Positions 14,355-26,535 of a stretch of 64,000 bases of DNA are shown here, one piece after another. The notes under the pieces are model-generated. The model was not told where the DNA came from. It did not search any database and saw nothing but the letters and a program-made list of their open reading frames with translations. Each line of letters opens with the position of its first letter. The stretch's first letter is position 1. A program made the position numbers and the translations under genes. The DNA comes from Epiperipatus broadwayi (taxonomy: Eukaryota > Onychophora > Udeonychophora > Euonychophora > Peripatidae). The stretch lies in assembly GCA_028023455.1 (NCBI GenBank), contig JAQFVV010000014.1:2795336-2859335 (forward strand), given 5' to 3'.

Positions 14355-16010
14355 TATACTTGAGGTGCAACATAAAAAAGAATTGTTTTTAATTCTGATT
14401 CTTTTTCTAGTAATTATAGAACATGAAAAAATTTGCTCACAGTTTAATTTTTGTAAACACTCAAATGAAAATTTGAATTAAATGATGCATTTAAATAAGT
14501 TATCATGGCTTATACATATATATTGAAATGTTTTTTATAGTGTGGATCCTAATTTGAAGTCAAGTCATACATAAAGCTAGCATATATAGCTAGATAAGTT
14601 AGTAATGATGGGAAAAAATAATTCCCATCTAGTTGGATTAAATAAATTATATATAGCTGTGAGAAAATTATACAAAATAATACAAAGCAATATATTTTTG
14701 GATGCTTTTAATGGAGTAGAATCAAACATTCAAAAAAAATCTTTTTTAGAGTATAAATTGTACTAATCAATTAAATAAAACTAAATTTACCATAATAAGT
14801 ATAAGTAAAAAAAAAAAAAAAAAAGATCAAATATTCAAATTGAAAATTTATTTTCTATTTTTTATTAATAAAATATTTAAATTAAACACAGGCAGGTTAT
14901 TTAAAACTAGCTTTCCAGAGAGAAAGGGAAAAAAACAAATGGAGTCTTTTTAGGTGAAAGCAATGTATTTTGAAATTATTTAAGGTTCTCTTTTAAATGT
15001 TTCATGGGAGAATATAATTTAGCAAGATATTTTGATAAATTCTTAGCATTTTTTTACCATCAGTTCAACTCTACCTCTTCTATCATCTCAATCATTAGAA
15101 TTTAAAGTGAATATATTTTGCAAATATTTACCCATTATTGAAATTATGAATGGAAAGAACCAATGAAAACATTATAAATTCTTATGTTAAACAAGACAAA
15201 ATATAATTAAATCTATAAAGAAGGATATAGAGCAAATATTTTATTTCAAACCTATAGTCATCATTTTTGCAATGAAATGCTTCTCGAGATAAAGATTATG
15301 AACAAAATATGGAACTTTTTATAAATACTTTAATTTAATCATTACAGTACTGACTAATAATTCATTTTGGGGAATTCATTAGATCCAAACATCTAGATAC
15401 GTTGCTCTCAGATTCAAGGCTACTCACTGATAAAAGCCATAAGCTGGAAACTAGTCTGAGTATATTGAATGAGTGGACAATGCACAATCTTGTAGCACCC
15501 ACTGATTAGTAAAGCTTGTACAAGGTGGCACTATTGTATAGAAAAAGGTGCTATTGTTTAAACAAACTATTATGTAACTACCATCTTAAATAATTTGAAA
15601 CAAATAAGTCTCTGTAGAGATAAATTGTATTTTATTTACACATGCACACCTAAACTTAAGTAGAGATTCTACACACCACACAACTGAGTCACATAAAGGA
15701 TATCCAAAACTACTATGTTTATTTGATCCATGTTGTAATGGACTTGGCATTAAATAAATTTATAATTATAAATAAACAACTACAAAATGTCTCATTTCAA
15801 TCAGCATACTTATGAACTTCAAGATAAGATGACGTGAATAAAATAAAATAAATATTTTAAAACATGTATCATTAATAAATATATAATTCTATATTATAGC
15901 CACTTAACGATCTAGTTAATTGCAGCCGCCAAATATAATTTTACTTAACAGATTTTAAATAATATATTTTGGTTCTGACCTCTTATCATAAGCGCATATT
16001 TACAGAATGA
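14355..16010. other. AT-rich non-coding DNA
   Basis: No gene, RNA or clear repeat recognised. A poly-A run lies near 14,808. Base composition is slightly less extreme near 15,390-15,560, without coding signal. Confidence 0.5.
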
Positions 16011-16132
16011 ATAGATATTATATATACAGTATATATAAAATAATAAATAAAACATAATTTTATTGCAAATAATGGATATTATATATACAGTATGTATAAA
16101 ATAATAAATAAAACAGAATTTTATTACAAATA
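16011..16132. repeat. Two-copy 61-bp tandem duplication
   Basis: Two adjacent copies (16,011-16,071 and 16,072-16,132) of a 61-bp unit beginning ATAGATATTATATATACAG or ATGGATATTATATATACAG and containing AAAATAATAAATAAAAC. They differ at a handful of positions, so the duplication is fairly recent. Confidence 0.85.
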
Positions 16133-17295
16133 ATATATATATATATAATGAGAATAAGATCAGCTATTAGTATCTAGAGAGCAATATATGTGAGGAATCA
16201 CTTCATAATTCGGCAAGTTATCACCTATAGAGAAACAAGTGTTCGGGCTTTTACAGTGCAATTGATAAAAAGAGTATGTAATAATATTTATTTTTTCGCC
16301 CAATCCGTATAAAGTGTTAAGAAATCATTATTAATATTTTTACTACAGTTATTTTTTTTATTTTAATATATATTTATTTATTTTAAAGAGTGATGAAATT
16401 CGTGGGGGGGTTCATTTTTTAACTATTTATAATAACTTATGCAAAAATAGCACTTTATTTCTTAAATAGATGTTTTTGACAAACTGCTTAACTTGTATAA
16501 TTACCTTGTCAGATTTAAATCGCACACTCTATATATGTGAGGGTTTGTGCCTGCTTCAAACTTTTTTTTGCAGTGATCCTTTAATAGTTAGTCGAACTTC
16601 TAATTATGGTGTGTTTACAAATCTTTTTTATAACCCTTTGATTATCCTGAACAGTAACACCAAGTCAGATATTTATTTGATCCTTTCTGGCCAAATCTAC
16701 AAGGGAATGGAAAGCAAACAACAATAGGATACGGTCCTAATAACAGGGTCAGGATATATGATTAGTGTCAATAGAGCCTGCAGACAAGAACCATGAAATC
16801 TTCGCTTAACTACATTCTAGGTCAATCCACTATTATCTACCATGAGAAAGTAACCTGCAGAAAGGGAAAGATAGTTCTTAATAAAATTCTTGTCTGAATT
16901 ATATGATGATATTTAACTGTATGTGTAATTGTATGTGCTTTCGCATATATGTGTATGTGTGACTGCATAGTAGCTACATATATATAATAATCTATGAATA
17001 TTATCGTGTTCATTTTTTGTATGGGTGAAATATGTATGTTTATTTGTTTTATACATACTTGTGGCATTTTCGTATTTATGCATGGTTGTATTTGTATGTA
17101 TAGTATTATATATATATTTGCTAACATGGATATATTTATGTTGATGAATTTATGTTTGTATTTTTATATATGTTTTTAGATTTACATGTTAATGTGTTTA
17201 TAAGATTTTTAATATTTTTGCAATACAAACATAATTCATATACTTGGAGTTTAAATGTAATTGTAGGGAATTTGAATAAAGACTTTTTATCTTTT
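16133..17295. other. Non-coding, slightly more complex DNA
   Basis: An 85-codon open frame on the plus strand (16,470-16,727) lies in more complex sequence than its surroundings. Its translation resembles no family I know, and it has no signal peptide or splice context that stands out. GT-rich low-complexity DNA follows at 16,920-17,200. I do not call a gene. Confidence 0.4.
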
Positions 17296-17375
17296 TCACA
17301 TGAAGGTGGTCCTGTGTGTTAGTTGTGTGAGCTGAAGGGAGCTTGAAAGTCTGTGTTCAAATCCCCTACAATTGT
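17296..17375 (+). repeat. tRNA-like SINE head (candidate)
   Basis: A segment of higher G+C than its flanks has an A-box-like stretch (TGTGTTAGTTGTGTGAGC) followed about 35 nt later by a near-consensus RNA polymerase III B box (GTTCAAATCCCC). The spacing is that of a tRNA gene, but the acceptor stem does not close, so this looks like the head of a tRNA-derived SINE or a tRNA pseudogene. The upstream GGTCCTGTGTG and the A-box region resemble the tRNA-like parts of the repeats near 52.5 and 53.6 kb. Confidence 0.45.
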
Positions 17376-17814
17376 AAGATTTTTATACATTTTATTAACA
17401 TTTTAACTAAATTAATCATCGCTATTTGTTTCTCATTTTCTTTACATTTTTTTTATCTTATTGTCTTCAATCATTCAGGTAGGATGTAATTGTCCTAGTT
17501 TTGACTCATTGTCATCTCTGCACTAACTATGATAATAAGACTTATTTTTTAGTTATATACAAAATAATTATGAATCCAATTTTTTCTTTGATGTCTATTT
17601 ATTTTTCCTTCTGAAATATTATGACATTGTTATTATAAAACTAATTTCTATAATGAATTGTTAATCATAATTATTACAAGTATGATTTCAAGGCATACTT
17701 AAAAATATTTAGGTAATATATTTATTAAAATTAATATAATTTAATTTTAATATATCCCTTAAATATTTATAAATAAACCAAAAATGGGAAGCTACATAAA
17801 TAAAAGTATATTGT

Positions 17815-18405
17815 GATTATTTAAGTCATTTAGATTGTGTGGATGATATGATTGTCTTTCAAATTAATCTTCAGAACTTCCGGAAATGTTACAAAAATCA
17901 TTAGATGAAAGTAAAAAAGTAGGAATAAAAATAAGAACTTAAAAAAACCAAAGTGATATTTAATGAATTTTTTCACAAGAAAATAAAGATTGATAATCAT
18001 AAAATATAAAAAATTACAAATATCTTGGACATATTTTTAATAAATATAGAAACATAATGGATTAAATTTGGATTAAGTACTTTTGATAGAAATAACTTAA
18101 TAATGAAAGGAAATATCTGTGTTTAAAAAAAGGCTTTTGATATATATGTTTTATCAATTCTTAGTTATGGATCTTATTGGACATAACAGAAAAATAATAG
18201 AATTTAAAATGAAATACTTGAGTGATTGAACAAACAGTTCTTTATTGACATTTTTGAAAGAATTAAGAAACTAAAATTGAACTGGACTAGGCATGTTGAT
18301 AGAAGAGATAACTTGTGAAATAGAAGGATGAAGGTTATAGATCAGAAAACCTGGATTAAAAATAGAGTCATGTTTATCCCACAGTGGGTCACTAATGGTT
18401 GAAAA
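17815..18405 (+). pseudogene. RTE-type LINE reverse transcriptase, 5'-truncated
   Basis: Remnant of the C-terminal half of a non-LTR retrotransposon polyprotein of the kind often annotated 'endonuclease-reverse transcriptase'. Conceptual translation across stops shows LSHLDCVDDMIVF, which keeps the catalytic Asp-Asp of the RT palm (near 17,840), then NYKYLGHIF (near 18,012), then a C-terminal block with LNWTRHVDRRD (near 18,280), ending PQWVTNG and a stop near 18,400. It is a second copy of the family at 31,480-32,260, broken by many stops and lacking everything upstream of RT motif C. It is not expressed as protein. A C/T-rich stretch (TCTCTCTC) follows. Confidence 0.8.
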
Positions 18406-19485
18406 TATATTTATTTCTCTCTCTTTTTATTCTCTCTTTCCCCTCTGTCTCTCAATATTGATTTCATGAAATATTTTTATACTATAATTTATATATATAC
18501 AAGTTTAATTTTAATTAACAATAAGTGTTTAAATTCTTTTTTTTTTTTTAAGTTCTCATATAAAATTAATGGAACAGAAGTGGAGAAGTGAACAAATTAT
18601 CATATATATATATATATATGCGCATTGGATTTTTTTTATTTGTAGACTATTCTCTCTTATTATTGTACTTTCAATTTCATTTTTTTATTAGGAATATTTT
18701 TTTAGAAACTGTATGAATATCATTTTGCAATAAAGCATTAAATGCAATAACAATCTTAGTAATGATTACACTGTTATAAAAATGTTCTTCTTTCACATAA
18801 ATTGTACAAAATGAGATTTCCTCTTTTTTCTCTTTCTTGTGATTTATTCAAACATTTCTATCTGCTTCATATAAAACAATTTTTAAATTTTCAAATTTTT
18901 TAGCATTAGTATTTAAATTAGTGTATTAAAGAGATAATCATGCTTCAAAGATTCAATGGTTTTGTTTTAAATATTATCAAACTCTTTTTTCAGTTATATG
19001 TAAGTTAATAGTAATAATACCTATATACAATCTACCACGATAATCTAATATATTTATATTCACAATAATTAATGATATACACTAATTCACTGATATATTA
19101 GCATGTTTCAAAATAGCTCTTCTCGTTTAATATTTCAATAACCATCAGATTATTAAAAAGTCCAAATATTAGTTTTTAGGATCTAAATATTTGACTTTTT
19201 AATCAAAATCAATCTCAATGTCTTTCTGATCAATTTATTTTGACAAGTATAAAGTACTCTAACATTGATGTGATATGTTTACCATCCATGTCATAGAAAC
19301 AAGTAAACCATGGATCAGTTTTTTTTTAATTGACCTAAATTACAAATATATAGAAATATTACAACCAAAATAATTTGATCACCTACACTAACTTTAAATG
19401 AATATATCCATATTCTAAAGAGATGGGTTTTTTTTTTCAAATATTAACCCATAACATTCATCATCTTCACTTGTGGTTTCTAAGA
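18406..19485. other. AT-rich non-coding DNA
   Basis: No recognisable gene. It contains poly-T runs and a short TA repeat near 18,602. Confidence 0.5.
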
Positions 19486-19607
19486 TACTATTTTACTTTC
19501 AATATTAATACAAGCAAATTATAATCACTATTGTTTTTATCAAAATTACTATTTTACTTTTAATATTAACACAAGCAAATTATAATCACTATTTTTTTAT
19601 CAAAATT
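19486..19607. repeat. Two-copy 61-bp tandem duplication
   Basis: Adjacent copies 19,486-19,546 and 19,547-19,607 share TACTATTTTACTTT and ACAAGCAAATTATAATCACT and differ by only a few substitutions and a one-base indel. This indicates a recent local duplication. Confidence 0.85.
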
Positions 19608-21415
19608 ATAAAACTAAACAAGAGATCAAGCCCTAGCTTCTCCTGATATTTATTCGGCAATATAGAGCCTTTTCTCATTACTTCAGAATTCTTAAATAAG
19701 GAATAAAGAATCATATAACTTCATATATTCAACTTAAATAATAATCATATCATACAATGTATATATTTTTATAAAATTTGAAAATATACATAGAATCCTT
19801 TGTTTTACATAACTCATTTCATATAACATTTTTGTACTGACAAGCAACTTAACATTCAGTATTCCTTGACTTTAATCAATAAAATTATGTTAAATGTAAA
19901 TACAGTATTATAAGATTGAAGATATCTTTTTGGTTTCAGTACTTTTCATACAGTTCATTTAAAATCATTTTTATACAGCTTCTGCTTTATGCTAAAAATT
20001 TATGGCATGATTACTAATACTTGCTGCTGAATGTTTTATGCATTAAGTTATTTATTTACTTAGGTATAGATATAAATAATAACTTTAGAAAGTTAAACAT
20101 AAAGTGATGTAGTAGTTTTTTTATATATTTAAAATTGTTTCCTAATATTATATAATGCAATTACTTTTATTTATTTCTTAAGTCAGTAAACATATCAAGT
20201 TTCTTTTTCACAAATTCTATTTATATTCTACGTCCACCAATAGAAATTGAGTCAATTTTAGAATCTTTCCATGGCATCATATTCAATATAATCCTACTAT
20301 TTTTTTTTTTCTATGCAGTATATCTCAATATTTTTAGGTTATTTTTTTTCTGCATTACTTTTTCATGAACATTTTTAAATTTCATAAATCCTGGCCATAT
20401 TTAACTATTTTTTTTGGTGCATTTTTGTCAATTTCATATTACTATTTGGTGATAAAACTTTTTTCTCAATCAAACAATCTCTGTCATTATTCTTGTTTTA
20501 TAATAATTTTAGCATGTCATAGATTTTTTTTTCTAGTATTTTTTTAATTTTTTTTTTTTAGGATTTTCGACATCAAGTTTTATCAATTAGTTTGCTTTGA
20601 ACTTTATAAGCAAAATCTTTACTTTGTATTCTGTAGAAAGATTTTTATATATCCTGTTAGCATTTTTTTTTTAGTGTTTTATTAATTAAAATGTATCATT
20701 GATACAGATAGACTATTGTTAATGTGAAAAGTGGATTCAAATTCTTATTTTGGATTTGGAAAATTTGCAGAAATGAATATAGGCACTCAAATACAAATCT
20801 ATAATATATGAAAATGGGAGATATTTAAAAATTAACCATAATGCATTAGCAAGATTTAAATGTAACTTGTTGTTGAATAATATTTGAAATTTTTTTATTT
20901 TAAATGTATTATATATTTAATTAATTACAAGGTAATTTTGCACTAATAAGTGAGAGGATTTTGAATAATTTATTGTAAAAATTGTGTCATTTTTTTATAT
21001 TGTAAAAGTAATAGTAAAAAGAGAAATGTTTATACCCTTATTTAATTTACTAAGTAGCTATATTGCTGAAAAAATATATATCTACTTCATATTTATTTGA
21101 AATGTTATATTACTAAATATTAAAAATTTTATATTAAAAAGGAAATGTTCTCTGAGAACACGTTTCTATGTCAAATTAGAGTAATAGAACTGTTGTCATT
21201 TTTTTAAATGAAATTTTATTGAATAATCACAGATATTTTGATTTTATTTGTCATACAAAATTCTGAATAAATACATATTCATACCAGATAAACTAAACTT
21301 CTTCAAAAAAGAATGTGCTACTCTTTGATCATATTTTGTTATATGAGTAGTTGATGTATCATGCTTGGACATTAACACAGCAATTTTATGGCCTTTTTTA
21401 AAAAAAAATTCAAAA
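19608..21415. other. AT-rich non-coding DNA
   Basis: No gene or clear repeat recognised. Poly-T runs occur near 20,301 and 20,551. Short open frames at 20,365-20,547 and 21,244-21,483 (minus) have no family features. Confidence 0.5.
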
Positions 21416-21583
21416 TTAATATTTAATGTAAAATTCACAAATATTTTGTTTTTGAAAATTGCTGTATAACAAATTTCACACAACTTATGGATTTATTTCA
21501 CTTATTAAAAATGTATTATGATTATTAAACTCAACAGATTTGTTTTTAAATCTTGGGTAACATAAAAATGTAATAGTCTAACA
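21416..21583. repeat. Old ~216-bp tandem array, left part
   Basis: This is the part of a diverged tandem repeat left of the hAT insertion. Its block TTTTTGAAAATTGCTG (near 21,450) followed by AATTTCACACAACTTA matches the block near 24,216 right of the transposon, which lies about 216 bp further on once the insertion and one target copy are removed. Confidence 0.6.
21576..21583. repeat. 8-bp target-site duplication, left copy (hAT)
   Basis: GTCTAACA directly precedes the transposon's first base. An identical copy lies at 24,126-24,133. Eight base pairs is the characteristic duplication length for hAT elements. Confidence 0.92.
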
Positions 21584-21602
21584 CAGTGGTAGTCAACTTG
21601 GT

Positions 21603-21651
21603 CCCTACCACCCACTAGTGGGCATTCCAGCCTTCATGGTGGGTGGTAGGG
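21603..21651. promoter_or_regulatory. Subterminal hairpin of the hAT element
   Basis: CCCTACCACCCA (21,603-21,614) and TGGGTGGTAGGG (21,640-21,651) form a perfect 12-bp stem with a 25-nt loop just inside the left end. The same GGGTGGTAGG motif recurs inside the right end (about 24,092-24,101). Repeated subterminal motifs are the usual transposase-binding sites of hAT elements; that role is inferred here. The right stem is followed by a T run. Confidence 0.7.
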
Positions 21652-22068
21652 ATTTTTTCTGATACTGAAGCACTTTCTTTTTTTTTTTTTAATTTAATTG
21701 ACTTTTTAAAAAAAAATTTCATAGCATTATTTAAAAACATTTTCATTAGGTTTTCATAAAATTCCCTATGATGATTTAAATTTCTGAAAATATACTATTT
21801 GTATCTCCTGCGCATAAGTTTAGTTAATGTTATGTAAGTGAAACTAAATGGAGCTATAGTGCAACTGCTAACAAGAGCCTTGTTCTAGAATAAGTTGCAC
21901 ATCTCTCCCCCCAAATCCAATCTGTGATGTGCAAGAAGCATGCGCAGATGATGATTTATGGTGCAGGCTCTTTTGTTTGTGGTCGCAATACTCAGTATGC
22001 AGTTAGATTTGTGAGACTGAGCATGTGCTTACAGCTTCAAACAAAATATTATGAAATATTGTGAGCCC

Positions 22069-23802
22069 ATGTCTCAAAAAAAAAGAAATAGACTCATGGC
22101 TATTTATCAGAGTATCTAAAGATGGGTTTCATAGAATCTGTTGTAAATAAGAAATACCCAATGTGTTTATTGTATCATAAAACATTATCCAATTAGGCAA
22201 TGAAGTCAAGTCAATTGTGAGAACATCTTGCTACAAAGCATCCAAATGATAAGGACAAGCCCATTGAATATTTTCAGGAAATATCTAAAAAATTTCAAAA
22301 TTATTCAACAATCATTGCATCATTTAAGAAACAACATGCAGTGAACGAAGATGGATTAATTGCCTCATCGCATTTCACAATTAACTGCAAAAAGTAGTAA
22401 AAGCTATAATATTGTAGAAACCATAATAATACATTCTATAAAAGAATTTATCTCAACAGTAATGCATCAAGAAATACCTGAAATTTTAAAAATGTTGCCC
22501 TAAGCGATAGCACAGTAAAGTGACGAATTGAAGAAGTGGCAGTTAATATTGAAAAAAAACGTATAAGTATTCTCTAAAACTCTTCATTTTCCATGCAACT
22601 GGACAATTCTACCATTGAAGATAATAATGCTTTATTGATGGCATATGTATGTTATTTTGATGAAATCAATACATTATGAGAAGAAATGCTATTCGCAATA
22701 AATCTCATTACAGATACAAAAGGATTATCTATATTTAATACTGTGAATTCATACTTTACAAAAAATAATATTCCTTTGAATAATATTATTGCATGCACTA
22801 CTGATGGAGCACCATCAATTGTCAGACCGTTAGCGTGGATTTGTTGCTTATTTGAAGGAAGAAGTTCCAAATGTTTTATATATTCATTGTGTGGTGCACA
22901 GATAACATCTTGAAGGAAAACATTTAAGTACAAGTCATCATTCATCATTAACTATAATAATTTGAGCCATAAACAAGATCAATTCCAATGCAAAAAATGA
23001 TAGAATGTTTCGACAGCTTTGCCAGGACAATAATGAAGATTTTAATGTTACTTTTGCACACAGAAGTTTGGTGGCTGTCAAAGGGCACATCTTTGGCTCA
23101 TTTTGTAGCATTATATGATACAATTTTTTGAAAGTAATTATAAGATCAATCTGTGTCAACAGTTAAAAACTGTAAAGAATAATGACTATTATGTGGCAGA
23201 TATTTTGAAGAGATGTAATGATGTCAATTTGCAGCTTTAAGGAGCTAATGCAACTCTTATAGGTTGCTAAAGTATTGTGTCATCATTTATTGACAAACTT
23301 GAAATATTTCATTATAATCTATTGAAAAGAGAATTTCATCATTTTCCTGAAATCATCTATAAAAGATGATGTAATTCCAGAGGATATTGATAGATTCAGT
23401 AGCCACTTCAATGAACTTAAATTAGTCATGGAAAAATGATTTGAAGATATTTTGAAATTGAAGGTGTATGACTGGATGAAAAATCCTTTTATCACAAATA
23501 TTGAAGAGGCTGCTACAACTTGACAAGAAGAACTGTTAGAAATTAGATATGATGAAGAAAGTAATTGTAAATTCGATAGTGATGGATATGAAAACCTATG
23601 GCAAAATAAAAAAATGCCTGTCTTATATCCAAATACCTTTCCCTACCTTATATCTTGTGGAATGAGGCTTTAGTGCTGTTAATCATATTATGACCAAAGA
23701 AAGAAACTGCCTGAATATTTCCATCTTTGGTTATTTCTTACAAAAATTGAGCCAGATATCCAGTATTTAATTTTGCAGCATCAGTCTCAGGGATCTCATT
23801 AA
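22069..23802 (+). pseudogene. hAT transposase (ZBED5/SCAND3-like), broken
   Basis: Conceptual translation from the ATG at 22,069 shows the order expected for this group across several frames. First is a BED-type zinc finger remnant (CLLYHKTLSN...HLATKH, near 22,160-22,250) in which the second metal-binding Cys is Tyr. Then comes DKPIEYFQEISKKFQ, then the RNase H-like core: MQLDNST with a catalytic-type Asp, near 22,595; then TDTKGLSIFNTV and ACTTDGAPSIV with the second acidic region, near 22,710-22,820. Last is a C-terminal hAT dimerisation region including GFSAVNHIMTKERNCLNIS (near 23,670-23,730), ending at a stop near 23,800. At least eight in-frame stops or frameshifts interrupt it, including one just after DGAPSIV. 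When intact it would bind the terminal repeats and excise and insert the element in the nucleus. Length (~1.7 kb coding) matches a full-size transposase. Confidence 0.88.
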
Positions 23803-24125
23803 TAATTTAATTAATTAAATATAATTTCATCAGACTTTCTATGTATGCAAAGTATAAATAAAAAGATAGATTTAATTACAGTTCTGTTGTTTTATAAAGA
23901 TTTATTCTGCCAAACTTAGTCTAAGTCCAACATAAAGTATTTGGTAAGTAATTATTATTATATGCTTTAGCTTGCTGTAACTCTGCTTTATAAATTTTAT
24001 AAAGTAAAGTTACTTCCCTGCTTTATAAATCACTATTACTATGGAACCTGTGAGCAGTTAGAAAATTTTATTACTAACAGAGATACAAAAGTGGGTGGTA
24101 GGTATAAAAAGGTTGATTACTCCTG

Positions 24126-24133
24126 GTCTAACA
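24126..24133. repeat. 8-bp target-site duplication, right copy (hAT)
   Basis: GTCTAACA follows the right terminal inverted repeat directly and is identical to the copy at 21,576-21,583. Confidence 0.92.
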
Positions 24134-24480
24134 CTATAAATTGCTGACATATTCTCATTTTTATTTCATTAGTTATGGAAAATAAACTTTTAGCATTGAA
24201 TTAAACATTTTTTTGTTTTTGAAAATTACTGCTAAAAAGTCAAGAATTTCACACAGCTTAAAGATAAGAGTAACTTTTTTGTAAAAATATATCATGGATA
24301 TTAAATATTAATTACATTTTTTTTTTAATTTTTGATTGGTGTAATAATTTAGCAGTCTGTTATTAGAAGTTGCTTCCATTTAAAATTTGTTTTATTTACT
24401 ATTGAAAATAAAGTTTTAGCTGAGAATTTTTTTTTTTGCTTTTGGACTATAGAGATAGTTAAGAATTTTGATGCTTGCCT
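24134..24480. repeat. Old ~216-bp tandem array, right part
   Basis: Continuation of the diverged tandem repeat after the hAT insertion. GAAAATAAACTTTTAGC (near 24,178) recurs as GAAAATAAAGTTTTAGC (near 24,403), and the TTTTTGAAAATTACTG block (near 24,216) recurs in weaker form near 24,437. The period is about 216-225 bp. The array is AT-rich and non-coding. Confidence 0.6.
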
Positions 24481-25251
24481 AAAAGTTTGTGATGATGGCA
24501 TTTTAAGTATAATTATTTCAATCATCTAATACTAATTGTTAAATATGTATATCTTTAGATCAAATTTATTTAAACTTTTTAAATAATTTTATCTATAAGT
24601 AATAGGAGGCAGATGCTATATATTAACTTGTATTTTGTTATTAACAGTTGAATATATTTAAAAAATTTAAATAAAGTGGAATTTTTCTAAAAATATTTAA
24701 CAATTAATCTAGACAATAATGGAAATAATCCAATATACAATTAAACAAATTCAATTTCTTTATAAAGATGTATCTCTGTAATTGTGCTTTAAGCACTTAT
24801 AATGAAGCTATATAGTGTAGTAATTAATACTCTTAATTAATCATCTGAGCACTTTCAGGAAGTCTAAGTTCCCATAAACACAGCTCGTTACCAATTGAGA
24901 AATGCTTTATCTTGGATATAAAACAGACTTTATGACTTTCCTTTTTTGTATCAACTAAAGGAATAGTGATCTGATATTAAAATATTGTGTTTATGATAGC
25001 AACTTATATCCTTCTATATGTATTAATAAAATTATAAAGAATTAAACAAATCCATCCTTATTACTATTACAATGGTTATTTTATTAAAGCCCATCAATCT
25101 GACAGTTTTGACTGAACCAGCAACCTTCTCCAGATATATAATAAATATATGAATACACAAAATTTGTATCTTATAAACAAACATTATATTTCTTTGTGAA
25201 TTGACACATTTATACATCTTCTTTCATGTATAGGTATAGATGCCATATATA
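24481..25251. other. AT-rich DNA with a weak tRNA-like segment
   Basis: Mostly featureless. On the plus strand, about 24,806-24,880 has an A-box-like TATAGTGTAGTAATTAA followed by GGAAGTCTAAGTTCCC, which may be a badly decayed tRNA-derived SINE head comparable to those near 17.3 and 37.0 kb. The evidence is too weak to call it separately. Confidence 0.4.
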
Positions 25252-25591
25252 TAATATATACAAATCAATATATATATATATATATCAAAATACAGTAAAA
25301 TTTAAATAAATTATATTATTTTTAGAAGTACTTTCGACTAAATATTTTGTAGTCTTTATCAACTATATAACATTGAATAATCAAAACGAGACAGCCTTCA
25401 ACAATACCCATAGTTCAATTCAGATTTCCCATAATTCTGTTATCTTAACATTTGAAGGTTGTCTTGTATTGATTATTCAATGTTATATAAATGATAAAGA
25501 CTACAAAATGTTTAGTCGAAAGTACTTCTAAAAATAATATAATTTATTTAAATTTTACTGTATTTTGATATATATATTGATTTGTATATTA
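25252..25591. repeat. Fold-back element 3 (~145-bp arms)
   Basis: Left arm 25,252-25,402 and right arm about 25,449-25,591 are near-perfect reverse complements around a ~46-bp loop. Matching blocks include TTTAAATAAATTATATTATT, AGAAGTACTTTCGACTAAA and AACATTGAATAATCAA on the left with their complements on the right. The total of ~340 bp and high symmetry indicate a palindromic MITE or snap-back element. A TA or short AT target duplication cannot be told apart in the TA-rich flanks. Confidence 0.85.
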
Positions 25592-25629
25592 CAAATATTG
25601 AGAAACGAATACAGATATCAAACTTAATT

Positions 25630-25631
<2 letters not shown>

Positions 25632-25669
<38 letters not shown>
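25632..25669. repeat. (TA)n microsatellite
   Basis: About 38 bp of TA repeat, with further TA-rich DNA to 25,720. Confidence 0.9.
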
Positions 25670-25671
<2 letters not shown>

Positions 25672-26535
25672 TATGCATCATTTCTTATACAATATATATG
25701 TGTATATATATATATACATACATACCATATCATACCTTAAATATATTATGTACATACACTAATATACTCAAAATTTATGCTACATTTATAAAATATCACA
25801 AAAAGTCAAAAGCAGTAAGTCCTTTATATTTTATATTAATGTATATGTAATACATGTTTTCATATGGTATTGAGATTTTATCCTCATTTTTTTTTAATAC
25901 TGCAATCTTTTTCTTAATGTACATGTTATGAAAATTATTATCTGCTTATATTTTTGCAAAAATATAAGGGTTCAAATTAATGCAATTCAGATTAATGGCA
26001 GTATACCTATACTAAGGAAGCGGGATTTGTTTTTGTTTTGTTTTTAAATTAGAATTTATTAGTCAATTAGATATACAAGACAAATACAATGTATTTACCT
26101 CCAGCGATATCTGTTTGAGCTTGTGGCTTCATAATTGAGAGCCCTTGGGTTTTTTAGGGATGGAATATTGAGGTTTTAGGCAACTGATAAATTGCCCAAG
26201 TGTCTTTAATTATTCTTATAGGGGCTACTATTCAGTCTCTTATCTTAATTTTCTCTATGATCTTGGAGAATGTGGAGACTAAATGACAGTTATTATTTTT
26301 GAAGATTAATTGACATCATAAACACATAATAGTTTTCCAAGGTGATTGCTGATCTGTATAGAGTAATGTATAAATTAAAATAGCATATTTAACTTCATCC
26401 ATCATGTTTCAGTACCCTGATAACTTATGATAACCTGAAGCCATAATGTGTGAGGTCTTTAACTATTATTAATAGTCAAATGCAAAAATTAGCGATGATT
26501 TGTGAAGCTCTGCACTACCATTAAAAATGACATCA

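Larger units (their letters stand above)
21584..24125 (+). mobile_element. hAT-superfamily DNA transposon, complete but inactive
   Basis: A 2,542-bp element with both ends readable. The left end starts CAGTGGTAGTCAACTTGG. The right end is ...GGTTGATTACTCCTG, whose reverse complement CAGGAGTAATCAACC matches the left end, giving imperfect ~15-bp terminal inverted repeats. A perfect 8-bp duplication (GTCTAACA) flanks it, as expected for hAT transposition. Subterminal copies of GGGTGGTAGG lie near both ends. The interior holds a degraded transposase of the ZBED5/SCAND3-like group. Stops and frameshifts remove autonomous activity, while the ends could still be recognised by a transposase supplied elsewhere. 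It interrupts an older ~216-bp tandem array. Confidence 0.93.

Noticed and set aside
14138-14392. 84-codon open frame
   Set aside because: It crosses the spacer and right arm of a fold-back element; the opposite arm gives the mirrored sequence.
16470-16727. 85-codon plus-strand open frame
   Set aside because: No family resemblance, splice signals or codon bias distinguish it from chance; left unannotated as a gene.
22652-23159. Minus-strand open frames over the hAT element
   Set aside because: Antisense shadows of the plus-strand transposase remnant.
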